Shown: positions 46,192-55,859, counted from the first letter of the stretch. The stretch: DNA of 64,000 nt from Marinobacter nauticus (GCF_019801015.1 NZ_JAHVJZ010000003.1:372001-436000), one strand, 5' to 3'. Made by a program: numbers and translations. The notes: generated by a model not told the origin, from the letters alone.

Positions 46192-47208
46192 ATGAAGATC
46201 ACCATCAAAGACGTAGCCGCCAAAGCCGGCGTCAGCATTAAAACCGTCTCCAGAGTGATCAACAATGAACCGTCAGTGAAGGCCCACACCTTTGAACGTG
46301 TGCAGGCCGCCATTGATGAGCTTAACTACCAGCCCAACGCGGCTGCGCGTAACCTCGCGGGCACCAAGGCTTACGCCATCGGCTTTATCTACGACAACCC
46401 CAACGCCTACTACGTGATCGACATGCAAAACGGCATTCTCGATGCCTGTCGGGCGCAGGGATATGAGCTGTTGATCCACCCCTGTGACGCCAAAGCCGAG
46501 AGCATCTGCCAGCAGCTTACCGCCATGGTCAAACGCTCACGGGTGGCCGGTTTGGTATTGACGCCGCCGTTCTCGGAGTCTCCCGCCATCGTCAATACGC
46601 TGGAGCAACTGGATGTGGCCTTTGTCCGCATTGTGTCCGGTTCCGGCGAAGGCGACGTAGACCCCAACTGCCTTTACATTGATGACCGGCAAGGCGCCTA
46701 CGCCATCACCGAGCATCTGATTGAGCTGGGTCATCAGCGCATCGGTTTTCTGTGTGGGGACAGCGAGCACCACTCCAGCTATGAGCGTCTTAAAGGGTTT
46801 AAGCAGGCGCTGGCCGCTCACGACCTGAAAGTGGAACCGCAGTTGATTCTGGATGGGCGCTACGCGTTTGAGTCCGGGGTGGAAAATGCCCAGGCGTTGC
46901 TGGCCCAGGCCAACCCGCCCAGTGCCCTGTTTGCCTGTAACGATGAGATCGCCGCAGGGGCGCTGTTCGCCGCGCGTCTGTCCGGTGTGGCGATACCGGA
47001 ACAGCTTTCGATTGTTGGCTTTGAAAACAGCCCCTTCTCCCGTCAGACCTGGCCCAAGCTGACCACAGTTGATCAGCCCATCGTCGGCATTGCTCAACAA
47101 GCCACCGAGCAGCTGATACGTCAGATCCGCAAGGTCGGCGACGGGGAAGCACAAACTTTTGTTCCCCGTCCCGTGGTGCGCGACTCCTCCGGCCCCCAGG
47201 CCCACTGA
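46192..47208 (+). CDS. nagR: LacI-family regulator of GlcNAc genes (NagR)
   Basis: 338 residues. N-terminal LacI helix-turn-helix I-T-I-K-D-V-A-A-K-A-G-V-S-I-K-T-V-S-R-V-I-N-N and hinge N-A-A-A-R-N-L-A, then the periplasmic-binding-like effector domain (about 60-338) with the late S-I-V-G-F-E-N. Adjacent to nagX-nagP-nagA-nagB-nagK. In Shewanella a LacI-type NagR represses such genes at a TGACA-N4-TGTCA palindrome, and five copies occur here at 52880, 55700, 55787, 61891 and 62076. The assignment is by context and motif. ATG 46192 has GAGGA upstream. It converges on nagX with a one-base gap. Confidence 0.9.
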   Translation: MKITIKDVAAKAGVSIKTVSRVINNEPSVKAHTFERVQAAIDELNYQPNAAARNLAGTKAYAIGFIYDNPNAYYVIDMQNGILDACRAQGYELLIHPCDAKAESICQQLTAMVKRSRVAGLVLTPPFSESPAIVNTLEQLDVAFVRIVSGSGEGDVDPNCLYIDDRQGAYAITEHLIELGHQRIGFLCGDSEHHSSYERLKGFKQALAAHDLKVEPQLILDGRYAFESGVENAQALLAQANPPSALFACNDEIAAGALFAARLSGVAIPEQLSIVGFENSPFSRQTWPKLTTVDQPIVGIAQQATEQLIRQIRKVGDGEAQTFVPRPVVRDSSGPQAH

Positions 47209-47209
47209 G

Positions 47210-48310
47210 TCACACCTTCACAAAGATCCCCTTACGAGCCATCAGCGCCAGCAATGCCCATTGCAGCGCCAGCAGGCCGATGACCGCGAGCAGTGCCTGA
47301 GCCGGTTCCGGCACGGCACGGATCACGCCACCAATCAGGCTGTCCACCGTGTACTCCCATTTCACCCAGGCGCTGGCCAGATAGATGAAGATCGAGTTGA
47401 CGCCAATCAACGCAAAAGCCCGCCCCATACGCTGCCAGTTCAGGCCATCGACCAGCGCCAGAAACAGCGCCAGAAACAGCCCGCTCCAGCCCACGGTGAC
47501 CAGCACAAAGGTGAGCGTCCACAGCGTCTTATTGACCGGAATAAAGGCGTGGAAGGTCCAGCCAAATCCAATGCAAAGCATGCCGGCCACCGCCAGCCAC
47601 GACGCCCGACGCCAGACACTGGTGGGCTGGCGCAACCAGTAGCCGGCCCAGACACCGAGCAACGCGTTCAGCGCTGCACTCAGGTGGGACAGCAGCCCTT
47701 CAGGGTCCAGTGGGGCATTCTGGTAAGTGATGCCCGGCAGCAGATGTTGATCCACCCAGGTATTGAGCGACGATTCCGCACTGTAGGGAGCGGAACCCCA
47801 TAACCCCTGTGCCAGCGCATACCCAACCGCCAGCAACAGCGCCACAACCACCTGACCACGTAACGGCAGGTGCCAGGCGATCATGGCCGCCAGAAACCAG
47901 GCCATGCCAATGCGGCCCAGTACGCTGGCATAGCGGACCTCATCCAGTGCCATCGGCATGCCGGTGCCCCAGCCGTGGTTATACAACACCCCAAGCACAC
48001 TGAGCAGCAACAGCCGCTTCAGGGCTTTGCGGTAAACCGGTTGACGCTCACTCCAGGGCAGGCCACTGAGTGAATGGCGTTGCAGGCCGATGGTGACGCC
48101 GGAGAGAAAGATAAAAAGCGGGAAGATCAGGTCATAGAACGTAAAGCCGTGCCAACGGCTGTGCAGCATCTCATTGGCCGCCAGCTGCCAGAAAGGCCAG
48201 CCGGTCAACAGCAGCAAAGCGGCAAACAGCTTTTCTCCGCCAATGATCCAAAACATGTCAAAGCCCCGCAGGGCATCCAGCGCCTGGAGGCGTTGCTTAG
48301 GAGTCGACAT
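47210..48310 (-). CDS. nagX: NagX-like inner-membrane protein (DUF5009/HGSNAT-like)
   Basis: 366 residues with about ten membrane helices. The opening R-L-Q-A-L-D-A-L-R-G-F-D-M-F-W-I-I-G-G-E and F-P-L-F-I-F-L-S-G-V match the DUF1624/5009 family related to lysosomal heparan-alpha-glucosaminide acetyltransferase. NagX is a recurring member of proteobacterial GlcNAc operons with unproven role, possibly transmembrane acyl transfer or transport. ATG 48310 is used; two GTG codons precede it in frame. Last gene of the nag operon. Confidence 0.88.
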   Translation of the reverse strand: MSTPKQRLQALDALRGFDMFWIIGGEKLFAALLLLTGWPFWQLAANEMLHSRWHGFTFYDLIFPLFIFLSGVTIGLQRHSLSGLPWSERQPVYRKALKRLLLLSVLGVLYNHGWGTGMPMALDEVRYASVLGRIGMAWFLAAMIAWHLPLRGQVVVALLLAVGYALAQGLWGSAPYSAESSLNTWVDQHLLPGITYQNAPLDPEGLLSHLSAALNALLGVWAGYWLRQPTSVWRRASWLAVAGMLCIGFGWTFHAFIPVNKTLWTLTFVLVTVGWSGLFLALFLALVDGLNWQRMGRAFALIGVNSIFIYLASAWVKWEYTVDSLIGGVIRAVPEPAQALLAVIGLLALQWALLALMARKGIFVKV

Positions 48311-48323
48311 CACCACATCCTGT

Positions 48324-48347
48324 GAAAACCGGGGCCGAAGCCCCGGT
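48324..48347 (-). terminator. Hairpin with short T-run between nagP and nagX
   Basis: ACCGGGGC-TTCG-GCCCCGGT then TTTT on the minus strand; a stable UUCG-loop hairpin that may attenuate nagX expression. Confidence 0.6.
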
Positions 48348-48355
48348 GTATTGCA

Positions 48356-49669
48356 TTACCAGCTGCGAAGCTTATGACCCTTCACGGCGTAGTAGAAGAT
48401 AAACAGGTAGCAGGGCAGCCCCAGCCAGTACGCCAGCTGAATGTCGCCGCTGACGTGGGCAATCTTGCCAAACGCCAGGGGCAGGATGGCGCCGCCGGAG
48501 ATCCCCATGATCAACAGCGCCGAACCCTGAGCGGTAAATTTACCCAAACCGTCCAGCGCCAATGGCCAGATGGCGGGCCATACCAGGGCATGAGCCAGCC
48601 CCATCAGGGCGACAAATGCGATCGGGTCCGGCACCACAGGTACCCCACTCCAGCCCCAGAGCACAGAAGCGATAGCGGTACTTTGCTCTGAGGCAGTGGT
48701 GACACCAATCACGCACAGCATCCCGGCAATGCCGGACAGCAACAGCGCCTGCTGCTGAGACAGGAAACGCGGAATGCAGGTCACCCCGACCAGATAGCCA
48801 ATCACCATAAACACCATGGTGTAGGAGGTCAGTGCGGCGAAGTTGGGCACGTCCAGCTGACTGCCATACATGCCGATGGTGTCGGCAGCAATCACCTCAA
48901 TACCGACGTAGAAGAACAGTGCAATGGCACCCAGCACCACCTGAGGAAACTGGGTGATGTTGCCCTTATCGCTGTGCTCCGCTTCCTCTTCAAACTCCAG
49001 CTCCGGCAGGGAGGAGAACTTCACCAGACCAATCAGGGCCGCCAGCACCGCGGCCATGTAGAGGTAGGGCTCAACCAGACGGTTGGACAGCGCTTCAATC
49101 TGGGCAGTGCGCTCTGCTTCCGGCAGTTGCGCCAGGTGGTCTGCGGTAAAGCCTTCAAAGCCGGACAGCACCAGTGCGGTGAACACCACCGGCACAATCA
49201 CACCGGCGCCCTTGTTGATCAGGCCCATAATGCTGATGCGCACCGCGGCGGTCTCTCTCGGGCCAATCAGCACCACATAGGGGTTGGACGCGGTCTGCAG
49301 GATGGTCAGGCCGGTGCCGAGCACAAACAGCGCACCAAGGAACAGGAAGTACTCCGCGCTTTGCGCCGCAGCAATGAACGCCAGTGCGCCCACCGCCATC
49401 AACGCCAGCCCCACCGCCATACCGTTCTTATAACCGGTGCGTTTAAGGATGCTGGACATCGGCAGCGCCATCACCGTATAGGCGATGTAGAACGCGAAGG
49501 TCACAAACAGGGCTTGGAACTCGTTCAGCTCACAGATGATCTGCAAAAACGGGATCAACGACCCGTTGAGCCAGGTTACAAACCCAAAAATAAAAAACAT
49601 GGTACCGATGATGAACATCGGCAGCAGGCTGCTCTTCTGCGGTGTCACCGCTTGCTTGGCTTCTATCAT
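48356..49669 (-). CDS. nagP: N-acetylglucosamine permease NagP (MFS, FHS family)
   Basis: 437 residues, about 12 membrane helices. N-terminus with F-I-I-G-T-M-F-F-I-F-G-F-V-T-W-L-N-G-S-L-I-P-F and N-P-Y-V-V-L-I-G-P near residue 130 are typical of the fucose/glucose-galactose:H+ symporter family to which NagP belongs. Imports GlcNAc without phosphorylation, which fits the separate kinase NagK. ATG 49669 begins the conserved region. The 120-base gap to nagA includes a hairpin (49754-49778) without a T-run. Confidence 0.92.
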   Translation of the reverse strand: MIEAKQAVTPQKSSLLPMFIIGTMFFIFGFVTWLNGSLIPFLQIICELNEFQALFVTFAFYIAYTVMALPMSSILKRTGYKNGMAVGLALMAVGALAFIAAAQSAEYFLFLGALFVLGTGLTILQTASNPYVVLIGPRETAAVRISIMGLINKGAGVIVPVVFTALVLSGFEGFTADHLAQLPEAERTAQIEALSNRLVEPYLYMAAVLAALIGLVKFSSLPELEFEEEAEHSDKGNITQFPQVVLGAIALFFYVGIEVIAADTIGMYGSQLDVPNFAALTSYTMVFMVIGYLVGVTCIPRFLSQQQALLLSGIAGMLCVIGVTTASEQSTAIASVLWGWSGVPVVPDPIAFVALMGLAHALVWPAIWPLALDGLGKFTAQGSALLIMGISGGAILPLAFGKIAHVSGDIQLAYWLGLPCYLFIFYYAVKGHKLRSW

Positions 49670-49789
49670 AGTTATCGCTTCTCTTCCGTTGGCGTTAATT
49701 GGACGGGAGTGACTGATCGGCATCCATGCTCTCGCCCCCACCAAATGCACAATGGCCGGTCCCCAATGGGCACCGGCCTGTGTTTATCG

Positions 49790-50920
49790 TTATTTTGTGA
49801 ACACCGACTGACCGCCAATCCAGCAGTCGACAACGTGGTAGTCGTCGTCCAGCAGCACCATATCAGCGGCGCTGCCGACCCGCAGTCGGCCGGGGTGTTC
49901 CAGCCCCAGAAACTCCGCCGGGTAGCGGCTGGCCATTCTGAACGCGTCTGCCTCGCTCACACCCAACTGACGCACGCTGTTGCGCACCGCTGTGGCCATG
50001 TCCAGGACCGAGCCCGCCAGTTCGCCGGTGGGGGCGGTCAGCTTGCCGCCTTCACGGCGGATCTCCCGACCCAACAGGGTAAAGGTGTCACCAACCATGC
50101 CCACCGGAGGCATGGCATCGGTGACCAGCATCATTTTCTCTGGGGCCTTGGCGCGAATCGCCAGTTGCAGGCTGGCGTCATGGACGTGGTGACCATCCAC
50201 AATCAGGCCACACCAGCTGTGCGGGTCCAGCAGCGCAGCGCCAACCATTCCGGGTTCGCGGGAGGTAAATGGCGACATCGCATTAAACAGATGAGTAAAG
50301 CCACAGGCCCCCGCTTCCAGCGCCGCCTGAACGGTGGCAAAGTCCGCATTGGAGTGGCCCAGACACACACGCACACCGGCGGCGGTCAGCTCCGCGATCT
50401 GCTCCGCCGGCACGTTTTCCGGCGCCAGCGTCACCATCACCACGCCAAGATCGGCGCGGGTGTACACCGCCATTTCGGCCTCAGAAAGCGGGCGAATGTG
50501 CTCAGCACTGTGTACGCCCTTTTTGGCCACCGACAGGTGAGGCCCCTCAAAATGCACCCCCAGCACCCCGGGCATCTTATCCGCCCGTGCCTGAGCCACC
50601 GCATCGGCCCCCTGGCGAAGCACCTCCAGACTGTCGGTGATCAGGGTCGGCATCAGGCCGGTGGTCCCAAACTGAGCGTGAGCCTGACCCATGGTGGCAA
50701 TGGACGCCGCCGTCGGCGCACCGTTAAACAGCGCCCCACCGCCACCATTGACCTGAACATCCACAAAACCCGGCACCAGCGTGCCATTAAGCCGCTGTAC
50801 CTGCTGAGGCGGCTGGCCGTGGCCAAGCGCCACCACTTTACCGTTGTCGATGGTCAGCCAGGCGTCCTGGTGAAAGCGTTCACCGTTGAACAGTCTGGCG
50901 ATCTGATAGGTCTGACTCAT
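49790..50920 (-). CDS. nagA: N-acetylglucosamine-6-phosphate deacetylase
   Basis: 376 residues, amidohydrolase fold. Metal and catalytic residues: Glu in H-F-E-G-P-H-L, His in L-G-H-S-N-A, His in T-H-L-F-N-A-M-S-P, and catalytic Asp in L-V-T-D-A-M-P-P. H-x-H-type entry is replaced by D-V-Q-V-N-G-G-G, as usual for NagA. Makes GlcN-6-P and acetate. ATG 50920 has GAGGA upstream and sits seven bases after nagB. Confidence 0.96.
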   Translation of the reverse strand: MSQTYQIARLFNGERFHQDAWLTIDNGKVVALGHGQPPQQVQRLNGTLVPGFVDVQVNGGGGALFNGAPTAASIATMGQAHAQFGTTGLMPTLITDSLEVLRQGADAVAQARADKMPGVLGVHFEGPHLSVAKKGVHSAEHIRPLSEAEMAVYTRADLGVVMVTLAPENVPAEQIAELTAAGVRVCLGHSNADFATVQAALEAGACGFTHLFNAMSPFTSREPGMVGAALLDPHSWCGLIVDGHHVHDASLQLAIRAKAPEKMMLVTDAMPPVGMVGDTFTLLGREIRREGGKLTAPTGELAGSVLDMATAVRNSVRQLGVSEADAFRMASRYPAEFLGLEHPGRLRVGSAADMVLLDDDYHVVDCWIGGQSVFTK

Positions 50921-50927
50921 GCTGTCC

Positions 50928-51920
50928 TCACAGGGTCTGGGTCACTTTTTTCAGCCCTTTCGGGTTATCCGGGTCAATGCCGCGAGCCAGGGCCACTTTC
51001 TCGACATCCAGATAAAAGCGTTGCATCAGGGTCAGGGGTGCCAAACGCGGATGAGGCTGCCCCACCTGATGCATCTTGATCACTTTAGCGCCACGGCCGG
51101 CAATCTCCGCCATCTGCTCCCGATGTGCCGGCGCCGACTCATCATCGATGTCCAGGTCCAGAACCGTCAGTTCCTGCTCAACCAGAGTCACTGGGCCGTG
51201 CAGGAACTCCGCGCTGGAAAACGCCTCCGCGTGGATGCCGCACACCTCTTTGAGCTTAAGAGCAATCTCTTTGGCCACGGCATAACCCAGACCACGTCCC
51301 AGCACCACCAGGTTTTTCACCTGTTCCAGCGGTGCCGGAGTCAGCTGCGCCGGGGCCTCGGCTGCGGCGGCAAGCGCCACGGGCAGGCTGTCCATCGCTT
51401 CCGCCAGTTCGCGACGTCCGCTCCACGCTGCCACCAGATGAAGCAGGGCGCTGAGGGTCGCCAGATAGCTTTTGGTGGCGGCCACCGCTTTCTCTTCCCC
51501 CGCCCGCAGAGGCAGAACGAAATCGGCGATCTCCGCCAGCGGAGACTGTTCATCATTGACCAGTGCTACGACTCTGGCGCCGTTCTCCTTGGCCATCCGG
51601 GCCTGGGCCAGGATATCCGGGCTGCGGCCGGACTGGGAGATCACCAGCACCAGCGCGCCGTCCAGTTGCAGCGGGCGGCCATAGACACTGGCGATGGAGG
51701 GCGCGGAAGCGAAAGTGGGAATGCCCATCTCGATTTCAATCAGGTACTTGGCAAAGACACCGGCGTGATCCGAGCTGCCCCGGCCAACCCACATTACAAA
51801 CTTGGGCGGCGTGGTGCGTAACTGGGCCCCCAGCTGCTGCAGCACGGCGCCGTTGTAGCCCAGTTGGTCGCGAACTCGTGCCGGTGCTTCCAGCGCCTCA
51901 CGCTCCATAATGGTGGTCAT
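50928..51920 (-). CDS. nagB-II: Glucosamine-6-phosphate deaminase, SIS type (NagB-II)
   Basis: 330 residues built of two SIS domains: W-V-G-R-G-S-S-D-H-A-G near residue 44, S-Q-S-G-R-S-P-D near 95, G-R-G-L-G-Y near 203 and E-V-C-G-I-H-A-E-A-F-S-S-A-E-F-L-H-G-P near 224-242. It lacks the glutaminase half of GlmS. This is the sugar-isomerase-type deaminase that replaces classical NagB in Shewanella-like pathways. Its ATG shares one base with the nagK stop (TAATG). Confidence 0.93.
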   Translation of the reverse strand: MTTIMEREALEAPARVRDQLGYNGAVLQQLGAQLRTTPPKFVMWVGRGSSDHAGVFAKYLIEIEMGIPTFASAPSIASVYGRPLQLDGALVLVISQSGRSPDILAQARMAKENGARVVALVNDEQSPLAEIADFVLPLRAGEEKAVAATKSYLATLSALLHLVAAWSGRRELAEAMDSLPVALAAAAEAPAQLTPAPLEQVKNLVVLGRGLGYAVAKEIALKLKEVCGIHAEAFSSAEFLHGPVTLVEQELTVLDLDIDDESAPAHREQMAEIAGRGAKVIKMHQVGQPHPRLAPLTLMQRFYLDVEKVALARGIDPDNPKGLKKVTQTL

Positions 51921-52825
51921 TATCCTTGCTCCTTATGTACGCCTGACTGGCGTTGATCCTGGGCGAAATACACCGCGCCCATCTCGGGAGTCGCCTGTGC
52001 CGGAGACAGCGCTGCCTGAATCTCGTCATTCAGATGGGGAATCACCAGTGGCCCGAGCCCGCCCAATAGGGAGAGGCGCGGTGCACCGGCGTCCAGCAGC
52101 TGCCGGGCCAGACGGTTAATGTAATCGGCGCCTTCATGGCGGATCGCCAGGGCCACGTCGTCACCCTGCTCTGCCGCTTCAAACACCACGGACGCCAGTC
52201 GGGCATACGCGGTTGAGCGCTGACCCGCCAGCTGTTCTACCCAGCCCAGCGGCTCATCAGAGCCCAGCACCCGCGCGAGACCAGCATGGATCGTGGTTTC
52301 GGGTGCCAATCCATCACTGGCTTCCAGCGCGCGCTGGACCGCCATCAGGCCATACCAGGCACCACTGCCCTTGTCGCCCTGGGGGAAACCGTGGCCCCCA
52401 ACGATGGTTTGCTGGCCCTGGTAGTCAATAAAGCCACAGGAGCCGGTGCCGGTGATCATAATGGCGCCATCTTCGCGGCCGTGAGCGCCCAGACAGGCGA
52501 TATGGAGATCGGTGGTCAGATGCAGCTCGGCAAAGGGGTGCTGCCATTCACTCATGGCGGCGAAGCAGGAGGGCAGGTTAACGCCGGCCAGCCCGGCTCC
52601 CGCCACACATCGGGACAGCAGGTCCGCAGACAGGCCCGCGGCCTGCAGCGCCTGCCGGCAGGCATCGACAATGGCGCTCTGGGCCGCTTCCAGCCCGTTA
52701 ACCGGGTTGGCAGCGCCAGACAGACCAGTGCCCATCACCCCCTCGTTGGGGTGGAAAAGAATGGCGCGGCACTTGCTGCCACCACCATCGATCCCCAGCA
52801 ATAGGGGGCTGTCAAAGCTCGCCAC
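51920..52825 (-). CDS. nagK: N-acetylglucosamine kinase (BadF/BadG family), GTG start
   Basis: 301 residues, ASKHA fold: phosphate loop L-L-L-G-I-D-G-G-G-S-K-C near residues 8-19, second loop I-T-G-T-G-S-C-G near 109-116, G-G-H-G-F-P-Q-G-D-K-G-S-G near 127-139 and the adenosine motif S-L-L-G-G-L-G. Phosphorylates imported GlcNAc. The frame starts at ATG 52894, but that ATG lies inside the operator; GTG 52825 with CAGGAG upstream matches the family N-terminus and is preferred. Confidence 0.92.
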   Translation of the reverse strand: MASFDSPLLLGIDGGGSKCRAILFHPNEGVMGTGLSGAANPVNGLEAAQSAIVDACRQALQAAGLSADLLSRCVAGAGLAGVNLPSCFAAMSEWQHPFAELHLTTDLHIACLGAHGREDGAIMITGTGSCGFIDYQGQQTIVGGHGFPQGDKGSGAWYGLMAVQRALEASDGLAPETTIHAGLARVLGSDEPLGWVEQLAGQRSTAYARLASVVFEAAEQGDDVALAIRHEGADYINRLARQLLDAGAPRLSLLGGLGPLVIPHLNDEIQAALSPAQATPEMGAVYFAQDQRQSGVHKEQG

Positions 52826-52875
52826 GTTGTGGTTCTCCTGTTCGCTCTGGACGGACGATGGATCGGTATTTGCCG

Positions 52876-52904
52876 ATAATGACAACGCTGTCATTTGTTG
52901 TCCA
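52876..52904 (-). promoter_or_regulatory. nagK-nagB-nagA-nagP-nagX promoter with NagR operator
   Basis: Minus strand TGGACA (52899-52904), 17-base spacer, CATTAT (52876-52881). The palindrome TGACAACGCTGTCA (plus-strand reading) at 52880-52893 covers the spacer and the edge of the -10, and overlaps the hexosaminidase stop codon. A repressor bound here would block polymerase. Confidence 0.7.
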
Positions 52905-55488
52905 CCCCCATTTCCGCTTTATCGGTACCCAGCCAAAGGCTGCGACCCGGGCGTTGCCCGTTCGCTGAGCGGGCGCGAATCTCAATCTTTCCTTCCACCT
53001 CAGTCGGTTGCTGATAGGTCTGCCACTCGCCACTTGGCGTGCGGTACTCCAGAGCCAAACCGGGGTAAAGCAGGTTCATTTCCAGCTTGCCGTTGTCAAT
53101 GCGGCCACCCGGGGTTGGGATCCGGTAGGCCAGGCCCGCGCTATCCAGCTTGACCAGCTCCTGCTGTCCAACCAGCGCGGCAAAGCGCTGCCAGTCCGCC
53201 AGCCGGGCCTGTTCCGAGCGGAAGAAGCCGCTGTCGACGCCGTAAGTCCGTCCGGGGGTGTAGGCCAGCTCCCAGTCCGCCCGGTGCCAGGCACGCTCCG
53301 CAAGCGCAAGCAGACGGGGGAACAGCTTGTACTCAACCACATCCGCATGGCGGACGGTCTCACCCCAGAACTGCCCCTGGATCCCGCGGTTCCGCTCGCC
53401 TTTCAACGCAAACTCGGTGTCCACGGCCTGATAGGGATTGCCCTGTCGGTCTTTCCATACCTCAGCATGGGCAGGCAGGTTGTCCGGCATCAGGGTAAAG
53501 ATTTTGTGGGTGTTGATGGCGCGGGCGCCCCAGTAGTAGCCGCCTTCGTTTGGATCCGCCTCGTAGGGAAAATCAAAATAGAGCGCATCCGGACTGGACA
53601 GCACCACATCCCAGCCACGCTTCAATTGCTCATGGGCTTTGTTATGACCGCCCCAGGCCAAAAGATCCCAACTGTATGAGGTCACCGGAACGCGGATCTG
53701 CTCCTTGGACTCCAGCAAACCGTCGCTCCAGCCCCCGGCACGGATGTCACGTTCGGCCAGCATGTCCACTACCCGCCGGATAAAGTAGCCGAGCAGGTCT
53801 TCGGTATCGTGCAGGTCCAGCTCCGAGGCGATCAGCGCTTCACACTGGGGGGAGTGTTCCCAGGCGCCAGCAGTTTCGTCCGCACCGATGTGATAGAGGC
53901 TCAGCGGCGTGCCGGCTTCCTGATGCATCGCCTTTACTTCGTCCAGCACTTTGCCCAGGAAGGCGTAACTGGAATCGATGCAGGGGTTGATGGTGTTATC
54001 GGTGTAGTACTGCACCGACAGGTACTCTGGCGCGTCTTCCAGATCCGACAGGAGGTACTGGCCCGCCTCAGCGGTTCTGCCCTGTGCCATCAGGCGACGG
54101 TGACGCTCTGCCATGGCGCGCACCGCAGCACGGCTGTGACCCGGCATATCAAAGGAGGGGATCACCTCAATCTGGCGCGCCTTGGCAAATTGCAGCAGGT
54201 CGATGTATTCAGCGCGGCTGAAATAGCCGTTGACGCTGGCATCACTGTCAATGCCGGAGCCCAGTTGTGGCAGCAGGCAGTTTTGTTCATCTTCTTCAGC
54301 GCAACGTTGCGCGCCGATCTCAGTCAACTCCGGCAGGCCGGGAATGGCCAGGCGCCAACCCTCGTCGTCCGCCAGGTGCAGATGCAGCTTATTCAGCTTG
54401 TACGCCGCCATCTGCTCAACGATGCGGTACACCACCTCTTTACCCGGGAAGTTTCGGGACAGGTCCAGATGCATACCGCGGTAGTCATAGCGGGGCTGAT
54501 CGTCGACGGTCAATGCCGGCAGCTGGTCCTGTCCGGGGCGGATCAGGCCCGCCAGGGATTGCAGTCCATAAAAGGCACCGGCGTCGCCACTGGCTTCCAG
54601 CACAATGCCTTCACCACTGACATTCAATCGATAGCCCTCTGGGGCCAGACCTTCGGTTCGTTTCAGGGTCAGCGGCACACCATCACGGGCCACCAAAAAG
54701 CCCAATGAGGAAAGTCGCTCCCAGGCCGCATCCAATCCCTCAAACGCCTGGCCGGCGATCATGTAGCCCTGAGACCAGCGCAGTGGCTGGCCATCGGTCA
54801 GGGTAAGTGACGCCGGGGTGGGGATCAGGCCTGCCGCCGGCAGAGCCGACTCGACAGCGCTCAATTCGCGGTTAGCAACATAGAGCTGTTCAGCCGTGGC
54901 CTGGGGGGTACGGTCTTCCGCGGTGCGCTTCAGCTGGCGAACCGGGTCGGTCAGCGGCTCAACGAATGGCAGGCTCCACAGGCCGGTCTCCGGATCCTGC
55001 ACCTCACGGGTACTGGCGATCACTACCGGCTCCAACCCTTCGGCTACCAGATAGTAATTGGGCATCGGGTCGGAGTTGGAAACGCTCCAGAAGTTCGCGG
55101 TGTAAGGCACTGCCTGGGTGTGGTCAGCGGCCAGGCCCGTAAACTCGTCGCCGGGAAACAAGCGGTGCAGATCGCCGTTGATGTGTTCAATGGTGAGGGG
55201 GCCGGTGCTGCCCTGCACATAGGAAACCTGGCTGAAACGCAGCTCCCAGCCACGGGCAGGCAATGCCGTGTCGCCAGTGGTCAGCTCAATCTCAGCCCGA
55301 TAGCAGAAGCCATCGCCTTTGTCTTCCCGGCAGTGCGGGCCCGGCCGGTTGTCCACCACGCGGTGCACAACCCGCAGTTCATTAGCGAGGCGATTGAGTG
55401 TTTCCTGGTCCAGTGCGGCGTTCGGGGCTGCGCCCCCCTGCTGGCATCCTGCCAGCACCATCAACGCCAGAGGCACGACTGCTCGCAT
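52891..55488 (-). CDS. GH20 beta-N-acetylhexosaminidase (chitobiase), lipoprotein
   Basis: 865 residues. Lipobox V-L-A-G-C near residue 15. Order: N-terminal CHB-HEX carbohydrate domain (about 25-190), GH20b-like domain (about 215-340), GH20 TIM barrel (about 345-760) with catalytic pair Asp537-Glu538 in H-I-G-A-D-E, and C-terminal CHB-HEX domain. H-L-H-L-A-D-D-E-G-W and F-D-M-P-G-H-S-R also match. Cleaves chitobiose and short chitooligosaccharides to GlcNAc in the periplasm or at the outer membrane. ATG 55488 begins the signal peptide; ribosome site GGAAGGGAG. First gene before nagK. Confidence 0.95.
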   Translation of the reverse strand: MRAVVPLALMVLAGCQQGGAAPNAALDQETLNRLANELRVVHRVVDNRPGPHCREDKGDGFCYRAEIELTTGDTALPARGWELRFSQVSYVQGSTGPLTIEHINGDLHRLFPGDEFTGLAADHTQAVPYTANFWSVSNSDPMPNYYLVAEGLEPVVIASTREVQDPETGLWSLPFVEPLTDPVRQLKRTAEDRTPQATAEQLYVANRELSAVESALPAAGLIPTPASLTLTDGQPLRWSQGYMIAGQAFEGLDAAWERLSSLGFLVARDGVPLTLKRTEGLAPEGYRLNVSGEGIVLEASGDAGAFYGLQSLAGLIRPGQDQLPALTVDDQPRYDYRGMHLDLSRNFPGKEVVYRIVEQMAAYKLNKLHLHLADDEGWRLAIPGLPELTEIGAQRCAEEDEQNCLLPQLGSGIDSDASVNGYFSRAEYIDLLQFAKARQIEVIPSFDMPGHSRAAVRAMAERHRRLMAQGRTAEAGQYLLSDLEDAPEYLSVQYYTDNTINPCIDSSYAFLGKVLDEVKAMHQEAGTPLSLYHIGADETAGAWEHSPQCEALIASELDLHDTEDLLGYFIRRVVDMLAERDIRAGGWSDGLLESKEQIRVPVTSYSWDLLAWGGHNKAHEQLKRGWDVVLSSPDALYFDFPYEADPNEGGYYWGARAINTHKIFTLMPDNLPAHAEVWKDRQGNPYQAVDTEFALKGERNRGIQGQFWGETVRHADVVEYKLFPRLLALAERAWHRADWELAYTPGRTYGVDSGFFRSEQARLADWQRFAALVGQQELVKLDSAGLAYRIPTPGGRIDNGKLEMNLLYPGLALEYRTPSGEWQTYQQPTEVEGKIEIRARSANGQRPGRSLWLGTDKAEMGVDNK

Positions 55489-55695
55489 ACTCCCTTCCTT
55501 GTCGATGCTCGGCCGCTTAAAGCGACCTGTCAGAATAAAAAACACTGGCTGCCGATACGACTGGCAGACCAGCGGACGCCTGGACCGAGGGAGTGGCAAG
55601 GCAAAAAGTCAACGGCACCTTGTACGGGGGAATTCGCCACTGCCTGGCAGGCCAATCATTGGGAGAGCCCAAATCAAAAACTACAAATTGATTAC

Positions 55696-55724
55696 ATCAT
55701 GACAACGCTGTCATTCCGTGTCCA
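55696..55724 (-). promoter_or_regulatory. Hexosaminidase promoter with NagR operator
   Basis: Minus strand TGGACA (55719-55724), 17-base spacer, CATGAT (55696-55701), with TGACAACGCTGTCA at 55700-55713 in the spacer: the same geometry as the nagK promoter. Leader to ATG is about 200 bases; 55489-55695 holds no gene. Confidence 0.7.
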
Positions 55725-55786
55725 GAGCCAAAATCACTTTTTTTGCCCCGATAGTCGCCATCAGAGCCGGTAACGGCCATCAGGAC

Positions 55787-55814
55787 TGACAACGCTGTCA
55801 CTGAGTGATACCTT
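55787..55814 (+). promoter_or_regulatory. TSUP permease promoter with NagR operator
   Basis: TGACAACGCTGTCA at 55787-55800 overlaps a possible -35 CTGACA (55786-55791), followed after 17 bases by TACCTT (55809-55814). It lies 60 bases before the permease start. Confidence 0.6.
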
Positions 55815-55859
55815 AACGACCAATCACCACCATTAACAGAACCGACACAAAGGAGAGAC

